From positions 1 to 44,229 of the forward strand of contig JBBDIG010000012.1 in NCBI GenBank assembly GCA_040880525.1: a stretch of DNA of 44,229 bases. Direction: 5' to 3'. The stretch comes from Bacteroidia bacterium (GTDB taxonomy: Bacteria; Bacteroidota; Bacteroidia; CAILMK01; JBBDIG01). The notes under the pieces are model-generated. The model was not told the origin of the DNA. It searched no databases and saw only the letters and a program-made list of their open reading frames with translations. Shown here piece by piece: positions 23,747 through 37,200 of the stretch. Position 1 is the stretch's first letter, and each line of letters begins with the position of its first letter. The translations under genes were made by a program, and so were the position numbers.

Positions 23747-25273
23747 TTAAGGATTAATTAAATCCCATTGAAATTTCCTTAATTTAATTTTGGAACAATA
23801 GTCCATTAAATTATCCGGGTCCTGGTAATTTGAGGCCCCATCGCTTGCACCGCAACCACTTGTCCCTGGCCCCGGATGTCTCAATCCAAACAATCCGTGG
23901 CCCGCCTCATGGGCACCCGTTTGTTCCACAGTATTGGGCGCGCTATGGTTTGCTACATTTATAAAAGCATAGCGCTGATTAAAGCCCATTTGGCCTAAAG
24001 CTGTATTTCCAAATTTCGGATTGTCTATCAAAAAGAAGTTTGCATCATACGTATCGTCTTTGCAACTATCTCTTATGAGCTGTGCTTCAGCGGTTGACAT
24101 AAAAGCGCCATCATCATCATACATTCCATCTCTGTCAAGATCGAAATTGATGGTTTTAGCGGGCAAACGTGTGATCGTAAAATCATGTACCGCCTGGTTA
24201 AAAATATCATCATTGAGCGCAGCTAGGATAACAGCATCGGAATAATTAGAACTTATAATATCTGTATTATTGGCCGCTGTATTACAAATCCCATCTGCAC
24301 CTGTATAGATGCTGTCACCGGTAATTACATCGTCCCCCGATTTTGGATGTGTGTCGCGGAAATTATTGGGACCCGACCTCACACAAAGTTGGTTGGGCTG
24401 CCCCTGGTTGACCGGTATCACCTGTGCATCGTTCCCTGAAGCTGTGGAATTGCAAACGCCATCAGCCCCGGTAGTAATGGTCTTACCCACCACCTGATCA
24501 TCACCTGAAGCTGTGCTGTTCAGGATAGTATCGGTTCCGTTGTTGATGCAGACCTGATTGGGTTTTCCATTACCTACAGGAATTACCTGAATGTCATCAT
24601 TATCTTCATGCACCAGGCGTATCATAATGGTTTTTGATTGCTTCTCATATACTGCCACTTCGCATTTATGAAGGTTATCTCCACTTGCGCTGCCGCAGTT
24701 TCCTTCTATATCCGCATCCGCACCTTTGGCGACACCGGTGATAGTTACCGTCTGATTGTTGGCTCCCATTTGGGCCGGTGAAACCGTTGCCTTTGCCACA
24801 ACCGAACTCTTAAAATAGACCCCTTCAAATCCGTTGGGAGGCACCACCTTAGCCTTTACCGGATCATCTTCGCCCTTCTCTACTGATTTCCATGGAAATT
24901 TTGTCCCTCCCTTATTTGTCCAATCATCAAATCCATAGTCTTGTGAATTGTCTTCAAGGAAATACAAGCTGTCCATTACAATTACTTTTACCTCATCCGT
25001 GCTTTTGAAGCTAAAATTTTCTCCGGTTACCGTGAGTGTATAGGTCAATGTTGAATCAGGATCGGCCGTTGGCTTAGGTGCAGTTGGGTTGTCCAGGCCG
25101 TGAATGGGCGACCATGAATAACACCAGTCGTTATTCGTATTTTTACCAATAACCACCGTTCCTGTTTTACAAGTAACGGTATCAGGTCCTGCATCAGCCT
25201 GGGCAATTGCCATAGCAGGCAAGAGCAGTAAGACCGCCAGGATAGATATGAACCATATCCGCATATATTTCAT
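23747..25273 (-). CDS. Secreted zinc metalloprotease (zincin)
   Basis: A 508-residue secreted protease. Signal peptide (MKYMRIWFISILAVLLLLPA, MAIAQ), an Ig-like N-terminal region (~25-100) with paired Cys, a middle region with tandem ~58-residue units (from ~225; GDD, TGADGVCN, then GDD, TGADGICN), and a C-terminal catalytic domain. The zinc site is HEAGHGLFGLRH (455-466) with a likely Met-turn LMDY near 490, and GASDGASNYQDPDNLMDYCS around it. The third histidine is one residue further along than in the textbook metzincin motif; the same spacing occurs in other Bacteroidota secreted zincins. No T9SS sorting domain is seen at its C-terminus. It is the second gene of the unit, 11 bases after the giant protein gene. 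The start could also be Met4. Confidence 0.9.
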   Translation of the reverse strand: MKYMRIWFISILAVLLLLPAMAIAQADAGPDTVTCKTGTVVIGKNTNNDWCYSWSPIHGLDNPTAPKPTADPDSTLTYTLTVTGENFSFKSTDEVKVIVMDSLYFLEDNSQDYGFDDWTNKGGTKFPWKSVEKGEDDPVKAKVVPPNGFEGVYFKSSVVAKATVSPAQMGANNQTVTITGVAKGADADIEGNCGSASGDNLHKCEVAVYEKQSKTIMIRLVHEDNDDIQVIPVGNGKPNQVCINNGTDTILNSTASGDDQVVGKTITTGADGVCNSTASGNDAQVIPVNQGQPNQLCVRSGPNNFRDTHPKSGDDVITGDSIYTGADGICNTAANNTDIISSNYSDAVILAALNDDIFNQAVHDFTITRLPAKTINFDLDRDGMYDDDGAFMSTAEAQLIRDSCKDDTYDANFFLIDNPKFGNTALGQMGFNQRYAFINVANHSAPNTVEQTGAHEAGHGLFGLRHPGPGTSGCGASDGASNYQDPDNLMDYCSKIKLRKFQWDLINP

Positions 25274-25284
25274 AGCCTCTTAGT

Positions 25285-28200
25285 TTATTGATTTGGTAAC
25301 ACCAGAATAAATCCTAGTGCCTTAGTGGATTTAGCGTATACAACGATGCTTCCATGGTAGCCCGGACGAAGGACACCACCTAACCGGTCGCTTTCCTGTA
25401 AGTTTAGAATAAGGGAAGTTTTTTCCTCTGCCAGCCCGCTCACTGAAAAAGCTACCGGAGCCCCTGCCACACTCTTTAATTCAATTTGCACATTATGGAG
25501 ATCCGTATTACCATTATTTGAAAAATCTATCTGCAATGCCACTACCCTGTTCGCTCTTGTACTGGATGGATAGTTCAGATGCGTTTGAAGGTCGCCCAGC
25601 GTACCGGTTATTACTTCAAAAGACTCATATAATACTGCGGTATCGCCCGTTATCTTTTGCGCAATTACATCATAATCACCGGTAGGTGACCCTTTCAGAT
25701 TAAAAGTAGCATAAACAGTTGTAGGATCAAAATAATGAACTGCCGCAGCCTTTATTTTAATAGAATCTTTCCTAAGGTAAAGGCTCATCAGCGGATCAAA
25801 TTTGGAACCTTCCACCAGCAATGTGATGGTTCCGGCATTAGCGCCTTTATCAGCCTCCACTGACCGTACCTCAAAGTCAAGGATTCGGGCGTGCAGAGTA
25901 ATATTCTGAGATGCACTTCCCGGTTTATTTCCATAAGTCAGAATATATCCGTTTCCTTCCTGGAGTTCCGGTACAACTACCTCCTGGTTTCCTGCAAACG
26001 GATCAGAGAAAGATTCATCATAATCTACACGGGTAGGCATTTGATCATGGCGATAGTATAATTCGTTGTTGCCGTTTACGGAATCACCTTTAAGCGTAAC
26101 AAGCAGCGATTCCCCTTCTAATGTGTCAGCTACTTCTACGCGATAATATAATTCCGTGTTATTCTCAAGAATTTCAGGAGTGAGTACATTCAGGTATAAT
26201 TGCTTTACATCCACACTCAACAGATCAGTCGAGGCTGTTAAATTATTGGTGTCATTGCTTTCGCGAATGTTCTCCTTAATGTCCGTTTTCACCAGCACAT
26301 AATAGTTGTCAAGAGGAATATTTTTCAGCTTGGACGAAAGGGAGCGCGATGCCTCGGCATTTGGCGTAATGTTGATCGTGCCACTTCTGATACCAAATAG
26401 TTCGTCCTGAATATCCCACAATGAATCGGTTGACAAATAAACCGCATCGGTCATATAGCCTGAAGCCGGGTTTAATCCCGTATTCTTCACTTTCCAGGTG
26501 ATATTTATTGTTTCCCCGGCAATCGCACTGTCGGGCAGAGAAATTTCTGATATCACCAAGTCCGATGGCGGTTGCTGGCTAATGAGCACCGGCCCATTGA
26601 ATTCATTATTGTTTTCATTAAGATATTCATAAACAGCATTGCCATTATCCGTAACTATTATAATTACGCGGGCACCTGATACACCTGCCGGGAGAAATGC
26701 TTCGACACTGTCAGTATAGGACCCGTTAACGGCAAGGTTTCCGGAGTGTATTCGGGTGGCAATTACCGGATCTCCGGTAATTGAAAAATCCGTGGAGAGA
26801 TAAATCCTGTCAGTCCATGTACCTGCGAGGGTTGGACCGGTTCCGTTATTTTCAACCGTCCATTTCAATTTAATGGGCTGTCCGGCTGTTCCCACAGTTG
26901 GAATATCTGCACTGGTAATTTGAAGGTCGGGAGGAGGCGTGAAGGTAATATTGATGACAGCGGGGTTTCCGGAACTATCACGCATCAGGCCTACATTGTC
27001 CGCTCTGTTGTCATCATCGCAGACATCATGACGATCCGCGAGTAACATGAGATAGTAATCCCCGGAAAGACCATTTGGAATTGTGATATTTCTTGCCGTG
27101 GAGTAGCTGGCACCTGTATCCAAAAACCCGTGATGAACCAGCTCGCCCGCATATTTATCAACGGAAGTCTGAAGGATCGTATCGGTAGAAAGATAAATCG
27201 CATCATACCACTGATTGGGAATGGTGCGGGCAAGACCGGTGTTCGTTGCCTGCCACTGAACATTGACGAGCTGCCCGGAATTGGCGGAATCCGGCCCCGA
27301 TACCGAGGTAACTGTCAGATCCACGGGAGGATACCGGTATATGAATACAGCCTTGCTCCTAAGGAGGTTATTGTTCTCATCAGTATGCTCATAAATCTCG
27401 TTTTTGCTGTCCGTCTTAAGATAAAAATAATAAAGACCTTGTGCTAAAGTTGATGATAGAACGACCGGTGTGATCACAGAATAACCCGAGTCAGGTTGTA
27501 AGAAAGCAGGCCCGCTGTTACTGGAAACCCTGGTGGCATTGGATGCATTCCAGACTGAATCCGCTGAGATATAGAGTTCATCGCTCCATAAACTTGCCGT
27601 GGAACTGCTGCCTTTATTCTCAATCTCTGAATCAATATAAATTAAATTGCCTGCTGTAGTCGTATCCGGCAGGGTGAGAGAAACCGGCAGGAGGTCTGGC
27701 CAGGGCGAAAGCACAACCGACATTCCATTGCTGCGTGTGATATTATTGCCTTCGCCTGATGCTTCAACAACTGCATTTTTATAATCTGTATAGATAAAAA
27801 CATAATAGGTTCCTGAAATTCCATTAGGTAAGGTTACTAATTTCTGACGAAGTAAGCTGTCCCCCGAATTTATGTTTGAGTTGCTGAACAGTTCTCCAAG
27901 GTAGGTCAACGAATCAGGATCAAAGCTGCTGTACCGGCTGAGATAAACTGCGTCATAGTAACTTCTGCCCGTTAGATTTCCGTGACCATTATTACGATTG
28001 TACCATGAGATCAAGATGTCTTTGCCTGAAGAATCTGCTGACGGTGTATTAATAGTAGCTACCTGCAGGTCAGCGTTTGTAACTTCCATGGCATCCGGAC
28101 TACGGCCTATATTATTGGTTTCGATCAGGAATTCATATATCCTGTCATTAAAATCGGTATGAACAAAGAAATAGTAAGGACCCGTGAGGTAATGCGGGAT

Positions 28201-31200
28201 TCGAACGATGGAGCTTACGGAATACGAATCAGTTGGCTGTAATGGCCCGTAGCGGAGATTTGTTTTAAGCAAAATAGAACGACCGGGAACAAAGTCAGCC
28301 GTATCAGAAATATATACCCTGTCATACCACGAGGTGACAGGACTACTTCCGCCTTCATTGCCCACCACATAATCCACACTTATCCATTGCAGATTATGCG
28401 CTGAATCCGGCACTGAAACACTCCTGACGGCTAAGTCAGGCGGAGGTGTAAGTATTACTGTAATAGAATCGCTCTGGGTGGTATTATTAAGCTCTGAAGA
28501 ATGCTCATAAATATTATTATGAATATCCGTGGTAATAAAAATATAATGCCTTCCAAAGTCGCTGATTGGAATTTGGAAATTGACTGTCCTGGTATACGAA
28601 CTGTCTGGCAACAAAACTCCTGTATGTTTAAAAGTACCGACAAGATCCGAATTGGCAGGATTGAAAAGAGAATCCTTAGAGAAATAAACCCGGTCATACC
28701 ACTGGCTTCCGGCAGTTGCGCCAATTCCATTATTTTGAACTTCAAAAGTAATGGGCATTGTTTGTCCGGAAAATACATTGTTTGGAACAATAATGCTGTC
28801 AACCACCAGGTCAGGAGGAGGTGTCAGCGCTACCGACATTGCCGAAGTGCTTCTTGTTCGGTTGTTGTTTTCGTTAGCCTCTGATAAATAACTATAGTTG
28901 TCGGCAACGGCAAAAACGTAATAGTTACCACTAATGCCTTGTGGTAATGTAAAACCAAAACTTTGGGAATAACTGCTGTTTTTGCCCAGGGCGCTAAAAT
29001 TCTTTACGCTTCCTAAATAACTGTCTGTGCCTGGATCATAGATGCTGTCAGCAGATAGATACACCGCATCATACCAAACCCTCGAACCAGTGCTTCCATT
29101 CCCAGAATTTCTTACTTGCCAGTTCACGTTCACATTTTGGCCTGAAAAGGCATTTGAAGGCAACGAAACAGACTGCACGATAAGATCCGGCAAGTCTTTC
29201 AGCGTAAAGATCTGACTTGGGCCTGCTGAGTCCTTACAAGTATTCTTAGAAACTATAAGCCATTCATATGTCACTCCGGGTGAAAGTCCTGAATAAACCA
29301 CCGTGGAAATTCCATTAATATTCGTAGTGAGTGGTGTTCCAGGCTGAACCGCGGAATCCGGCCATAGATAAAGGTCATATTTTGTTGCGTCAGTTCCCGG
29401 AAACCAGCTAAAAGAAACAGGCAGTGTAATTTCTGAAGCGGAATCCACAGGGATCATCTGGCTCACGGGTCCGGGTTGGTTCAGGAAAAGCACATCTACG
29501 TCCACTGTATCATGATAAACGCAACCAATGGCATTCGTCACTGCAACTGTAAAACTGCTGTCATTTGGCGGATTCACCGAAATTGACCGAGTGGTCTGGC
29601 CAGTAGACCAGCTATAGCTTTGGCCATCATTTACAGTGAGAATGGCTGTATCACCCGGACACAATCCTGCAGCAGCCGAATTGGTAACCGATGGCAATGG
29701 AAGCATTTTAACGGCCTGTGTGGCAGAGGTTGTAAAGCATCCGTGCTGATTGTAAGTCCGAACCCAATATCCGCCTGAAGTTTTTGCATAAATGGAAGAT
29801 GTTGTGGCGTTGGTATTCCAGAGAAGATTGCCGGTGGCTGAAGTGCTTAACTGCACCGAATCACCGTAACAAATGGTATCGTTTCCATTCACCGTAATCA
29901 CTGGCGCGACAGGTACAGGCAATACATCCACTCGTACAGTATCCGTTTCTTTACACCCCTGAGCATTAGTTATGGTAACACTATAGCTGGTGGTGTCAGC
30001 AGGGCTTACATATATTGCAGACGAGCCGCTGCCAATACTCCAGTAATAAGAACTTCCGCCAGTAGCATAAAGACGAACTGTATTGCCATAGCAGACTGAA
30101 GTATCAGCGATTACAGACGGATTGAAAGGTGCGTAATTTGTTACGGCTTGTTTCAGGGTGTCGTTCGCAGGTATAGAATCATTCGTCAGTGAGGTATAGA
30201 ATATGAAATTGTAAGTGGTCTGGGATCCGATATCCACCGTTGTGTTAAAAGTGAAGTCGAAGGACTCACCGGGCTGGATTGTGTCAGTTCCTATACTTTG
30301 TGTAATGGGCGTCCCATTGTCTTTGATATATGTTACATCAAAATTGGTCTGAGGCTGGAAGCCGTAGTTCTTGATCCGCACTGTGACCTTTTCAGCGCTG
30401 CTGTGCCCACAACCGGTTACAGGATTGATCACGCTTGCTATGCCTACATCTTTGCTAACTGGATTGAATTCATCCGCCCCGATATCAGGTGTAGATGTGC
30501 TTCTTAAGTCCCCGTCCACATCAGTTGTAATACCACTTATGGTTGTAGCCATCTCGTTCAATCCGGTCTGGCGTGCATGCAGATTAGTAGCCGAGACATA
30601 AAACGGATCTATAGAAAGAGAGTTAGCATCCTTTCCCGTGGCACTTTGCCAGGAGGCAAGATCGCCTACGTTGCCAGAGTTGTAGTACGCCAGGCTGCTG
30701 CCGGTACTGTAAATGTTATTGTAATCAGAAACCGAAAACACATTGGAACTGGCATAGACGGCATACGCCCCGGCTGAATTGACGAGATTATTATTTTGAG
30801 CGTAAATGCTGGATGAACTGGTTACCTCAAGCGCGCGGCTGTTCAGCGAATCTGTCCCATAAATATTTAGGCTGTTGAAATAGATGTTTACATAATTACA
30901 ATTGCTTATCAAAAGTGCACGGGGGTAACTCGAACCGGCCACACTGATAAAATTATTGACAAGACGCATTCTGTTAGAGAAATTCCCGCTGAACGCATAT
31001 AAGTAAATGCCTATGTTGCCGCTCTCGTTATCAATCCGGTTTGCAGCAATAACAGGAGTACCACTTGCATAATAAATGTAGATATTGTAATGGCCTTGGT
31101 ATCCTCTTGCCGTATGCATCTGGTTTCCCTGGATAGATGGAGAAGCCTGGAATGAGAGGTAGAGTCCATACCGGAATTGATCATCAAAAATATTGTCCTC

Positions 31201-34200
31201 AATTTTTAATCCCGTTTCAGGATTTGAGGTATTGTAACCCTCAGCCAGCACTCCGTAGTTGCCGTTTTCAAAATAGTTGTTCTCTATTACCACGTTTTTG
31301 GCCCGGCCGGAATATCCCATGTGGATCAACATGGGATAATAATAGTAATAAGTAGCGCTATTCCCGGTAATATGGTTATTGCTGAAAGAAACATTTTCAC
31401 AACGGTCAGTCATCCATATCACACGGCCGTAGTGAGACCCGGTAGCTTTTATCCCCATATTACGGAATGTTACATACCTGGCGCCTTTAAGATACACCAC
31501 ATAATTTTTGCTGCTATTTCCGGAAAATGAGAGCGTCACCAGGCTGCTGTCAAGATTTTCCGATTCAAAGGTGATCGTATTGGAAGAAGATGCCCCTGGT
31601 ACTGAACCGATAAGGATTTGCTCATTATAGGTTCCGTTGCGCACTTTGAAAGTTACGGCTCCGGAAACGCCTCCATTGTTGAGTGCGTCTACAGCATCCG
31701 TAAATGTAGGAAAATCGGGATTCGTGCCGCCAATGCTATAAATCCCTGAGAGGGCCGGGTATACGTTTAACCATTCAATTGTATCATTAAACCTGCTCCC
31801 ATCGGTTTGTCCGTTAGGCTGAGAAGTCCAGGCCACAATGTTTACTGCGCTCGCAACAGAAAAGCTTACCTGTCCCAGATATACCAGCGCGGAATCTTCC
31901 GGAAGCAATGTGTCATTCCAGTTAACGGTAGTCTGACCGGAGCCATTAAGCGTCCAGTTGATCGTGACCTGCGTCAGGCTATCAGAACCATAATTTTTCA
32001 GCTTCACCCATACATTATGCACCCCGGCCATAAAGCCGGCTGCCGGAGAGTCTACGGCTGTAAGTCCGGCATCATTTGGAAAAGTAGTGAATTCGTCAGC
32101 GCCAATATCCGGAGCAATGCTGTCCCGGAGTTCCCCATCAATATCCTCAGACACAGAAGAAAGGAATGTTCCTGCTCCATTCAGAATTGATTCCCGCACG
32201 TGGAGATCCGTAGCAGAAACAAATTGAGGATTTATGGAAAGGGAACTGCCATCCATTCCCGTCCCCGATCGCAGGCTGCTGAGGTTGCTATAAGTGGTGG
32301 GTGACCAATACCCCAACGTGGAACCGGAAGTATAAAAATTATTAAAATCTGAAGAAGTAACTGCAGAGGAGGAGGTAATATAAAAGGCACTACCCCCCGA
32401 ACTATTGGCAAATATGTTATTCTTCAGCCGTATGTTACTGCCAGCGGCAATATAGGAATACCCCGAATTGCTATTTCCCTGCGCATTAAAACTGTTATGA
32501 TAAACATCGATGTAGGATGAACTGTACAGGTAAAGCGGGTAAGGCCAGGAGGAAGTCCCACAGGACACGAAATTATTGGCGACTAAGGCACTTTTAGATG
32601 ACGTACCTGATGATGAGTAAATCAAAATTCCGTACCGGATACTGGTATTACCGTTGACATAGTTCTTCAGGATCCGGATGTCGTACTGGCAACTCGTGAG
32701 GTAAATTCCATTAAAGGATGAGTAAAAGGTTTTTGGCTGAATCTTATTTTCTGCAATCAACGGAGAGTGTCCATAGGCGACATAAATGCCCATATAATAC
32801 TGGTCTGAGAACAGGTTGTTGACAACCTGATTATCCCGCTGGTAAAGGCTGGAGTTACCACTGAATTGCACACCGATGCTTCCATAGCGAATAAGGTTAT
32901 TTCGGAAAATGATGATAGAATCAGAAGTTCCATCAATATGTGCCGCGATCATATTGGAAGAAGTGGTGGAAAGATCCACACCTGTAATCCGGTTTTGCAA
33001 AAATGACAGATGATGGGAATTATTCGTGGTATAAATAACCTTCCCATAGGTGTTACCGGTAGCTATCAATGTCATCTCCCTGAAAGTGATATATGCAGAA
33101 TTATCAAATAGCACCGTATAATTTGAATCGGAATGGGAAGCCGAATAAGTTAGCTCCACCAGAGTGCTGTCGCTGTTCTCAGATTGGAATATCACACTAC
33201 GTGTATCTGAAGCGCCTGGAATATTGCCAAACCGGAGTTGCTCGTTATAGGAGCCATCCCGGACATTAAAAATTACCGGCCCGGCCACACCACCATAAGT
33301 TAGTGTGGTGACGGCATCCCCGAAGGTCGCAAAGTCAGGACTTACGCCACCGATGGTATAAGTGCCGCTCAGCGCAGCATAAAGATCTTTCACTTCCAAC
33401 GTATCATTCGTATTTATGCTGTCAATTCCGCCATTGGGAGATGAAGACCATAATTTAATATCATATCCAACTCCCGGAAGAAAATTGAAATACCCAATGC
33501 CAGTAGATATGGTATCTCCGGAATTCAGCGAGCCATGCCATTTAGTTGAAGGTTGTGCCACCCCATTCACGGTCCAGTTCAAGGTTACGCTGTCAAGATC
33601 ATTCAGGCCATTGTTCAGCAGGCGAACAAATACCTGATGAGAATCTGCCAAAAACGGGATAGCCGGAAAGACCAGAGCAGGAACGGCCGCATCCTGAGGA
33701 CTGGCATTGAATTCATCGGCTCCAATGTCGGGCGCTGTGTTGCTGCGTGATTGTCCGTCAATATCTATTGGTACACCGGAAAACGGTATTCCGGCATTAT
33801 TGAATGCCACATTAAATGTATGAAGATCCGTTTCGGATATAAATCCGGGAGATACCGAGATGGAATGGCTGTCAAGGCCTGTTGTCGAAACCCAATCAGC
33901 AAGAGTAGCGCGATTCCCGCTGTAGTAGGCCAGCACAGACCCGGTTGTATAAATGTTGTTGTAATCAGAATAATCCAGAGAAAATAAGGAAGCAAGATAA
34001 AAAGCTACTCCTCCCCCGCTCTGTGCCAATATGTTGTTTTGCACCGTGTTTTCTGAGCCATAATAAATACTCAGCGCTCTGTTGGTTGATGTGCTCTCAG
34101 CCGTAATGTGAATGGAATTATGCACAATGTCAACATTTTCCAGATAGTAGAGAAGCATTCCTTCCACATCAGGGTTGCCACTACCATGAATAAAATTGTT

Positions 34201-37200
34201 GGCGATCAGCCCTCGCTTTGCCCCGGTAGTTTCATGATCGTACATATAAATGCCATACCGGCCCTCTCCTACCCCAAGTTTATTTCCGCTGATAATAATC
34301 TCTTCCTTCGTATCTTCTGTTAGTATTCCGAAGTAAGAGCTGTAATTACCGGTCGGCATTCCAATCACATTATCGGATATTTCCAGGTCCGTCTGATATT
34401 CCGCATAAATGCCACAATAATTTTGATTCCTCAAAATATTTCCCTTCACTAAATTATTCATTCCCAGAAAAGAAGATCCTCCATAAAAATAAATACCCCT
34501 TGAGCCACCTTCTATTAGGTTATTCATGATTTCGTTTCCACTGTTGGAAGCGCCATAATCCAGCAGAATGGGGCTGTAGGCATACGAGGTTGAGGTGGTG
34601 GTTGGCGCCAGAATGATACAGTTCGTAATAATGTTATGCTCAGCACGATCATTCAACCAGAATACCCGCGAATAACCTCCGCTGGTAGCTTCCAGTGTCA
34701 TGTTTTTAAATCTTATATAATCTGCGCCATTAAGATATACCACGAAGCTTTCTGAGAAATTGTTACTACTATAATATAATCTCACAGCAGTGCTATCGCC
34801 AGTCTGGCTTTGGAAAGTAATGGTATGGGTGGCTGAAGCACCGGCAATTTCGCTAAGTGTTATTTGTTCGTTGTAATTACTATCACGCACATTGAATACA
34901 ACCCATCCGTAAACGCCTCCCTGTTCCAATGCCGTAGCGGCTGCTGTAAAATTGGCAAAGTCCGGATTTGTGCCCCCGATCGTATAGGTGCCGGAAAGGC
35001 CGGGAAAAATATTGTTGAGTGAAAAAGTATCATTTGCATTCAGAGGATCCTGGATGCCGTTCGGTAAAAACGTCCATGCAATAATGTCAACTCCGGAACC
35101 GAGCGTGAAAGAACGATTTCCCAGCAATACATGAACAGTATCTCCTGTGGCGAGTTGTCCCTGCCAGGTGACCGGAGATTGCGCCACTCCGTTCATGGTC
35201 CAGCCGACTGACACACTGTCCAGCGTATCGAGCCCTGCATTGAGAACAATGGCTTTTACCGGTTGATTTCCCGGTGAAAAAGGAATATCCGGTGAATTGA
35301 AACCTGCCAATGCACAATCCAGCGCGGGAAGCGGGAACTCATCAGCCCCTATATCAGGTGCCAGGCTATCGCGAAGTTCACCATCAATATCCGTTGTAAT
35401 TCTGGATATGGGAAGCGCTACATCACGCAGCAGGATGTTGGTGGTATGGAGGTCAGTAGCTGATACGAAAAGCGGGTCTGCTTCTATCGAATTCGAATCA
35501 AGGCCGGTGCCTGCCTGCCACCCCGACAAACTTGAATAACTAGAAGAACTATGCTCTCCTAATGATGGACCTGTAACATTAAAATTATTATAATCCGATC
35601 TGTTTATTTGTGTACCGCCTTCAAAAGTTACAGCCATCGAACCATCAGTGCATGAAATAATATTGTTCAAAATATTAAGTTCATCGCAGGCATAAAATTC
35701 TAACGCTGAATAATTTGTGGAATTAACAGCATGTAAAATTGAGTTAAAGTAAACATCCAGATATTCGCAATATTCTGCGGTAATAGCATTTCCATAGGAA
35801 AATCCAATATGAATAAAATTATTGGCAATAGTGGCCGGGCTGGATAAATTGGAATAGCTTTCATAGGCATAAATTGCATAACCCGAATTATTCTGTTTAA
35901 AGTCATTATTTAAAATACTAAATGACGGACAGTAATAGATATAAACGCCATAAAAAGTGGTAGTGGTCCCCGGCAGAATAACATTATTCCTGATAGAAGG
36001 CCCGTCAAGATACTCCAAATAGATACCGTAGCGCACCGGGCTTTCGATCAGGCAATGGCTTATATCTATACCGGGATTTTCAGAACCATAATCACCATAA
36101 AGCATGATCGCTGAACTTCCGTTTTTAAGGTGGCATTGAGATAAAACAAGGTTGCTGTCTACCGCCTCGTAATCGCTCCAGAAAATTGCATTTATATCGG
36201 ATGTGGAAGTAGAAGTAGTGCCTTCCATCACACAATTGGAGAACTGAATATCGCCATTTACATCCTCTAATGCGACAACCCGGGCATAACTAAATGACAG
36301 CGATTTAAATGAGATTTGATGAAACCGAATCCACTGAGCTTCGCGCAGCAGCACCACATAATTAGCTGAAGAGGAAGTTGAAAACTCCATTTTCACCAGG
36401 CTGCTGTCTCCGGATTCTGAACGAAAAGTAACGGTGTTAGTGGCTGACACACCCGGAATCCTTCCAATTTCGATTTGCTCGGTGTAAGTTCCGTTACGTA
36501 CATCAAAAATTACAGGCCCGGCCACACCTCCCGAATGCAGGGCGGAAACAGCCGAAGTAAAATCCGGGAAATCTGGTGTAGTACCTCCGATCGTATAGGT
36601 TCCGCTTAGTGACGCTACCAGGATTTTTGAGATGGTATCATTGTAATTCAGCGTATCAGAGATACCATTCGGGGCAAAAGTCCAGGCAACAATAGTATCC
36701 GCTTTTCCTGCTCCAAATGAGTTGGTTCCGAGCATTACGGAATCTACTTTCCCGGATGGCAGGTTGCCCGTCCAGGAATATGTGGTTTGTGGCGTACCAT
36801 TGATTTCCCAGGCTATTGAATCCGTCAGCAAGGTGTCTGTTCCGCCATTCACCAGGGAAACCCAAATGGCGTTGCTGCCGGGATTAAAAGGCGTAACAGG
36901 CGAATCCACTGCTATCAATCCTGCATCCACCGGAGGAAGGATAAATTCATCAGCGCCTATATCTGGTGCCAGCGTATCGCGCGAATCTCCATCTATATCA
37001 TGGATAATACCTGCTACCGGTATCCCGGAATGTTTAAGGACAGGCTGCCTTACATGGAGATCCCCAGCGCTGACATAAAGCGGATCAACATTGAAAGAAT
37101 TGGAATCCATACCTGTAGCCGCCATCCAATCTTTCAAATTGTTTAAATCTCCATCCCAATAAAAATCTGCGGTTCCAGAGCCAAAATAATTGTTATGATC

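Noticed and set aside
25264-25300. Giant protein and protease as one gene split by a frameshift
   Set aside because: The protease has its own signal peptide directly after its start, so it is a separate gene; no frame joins them.
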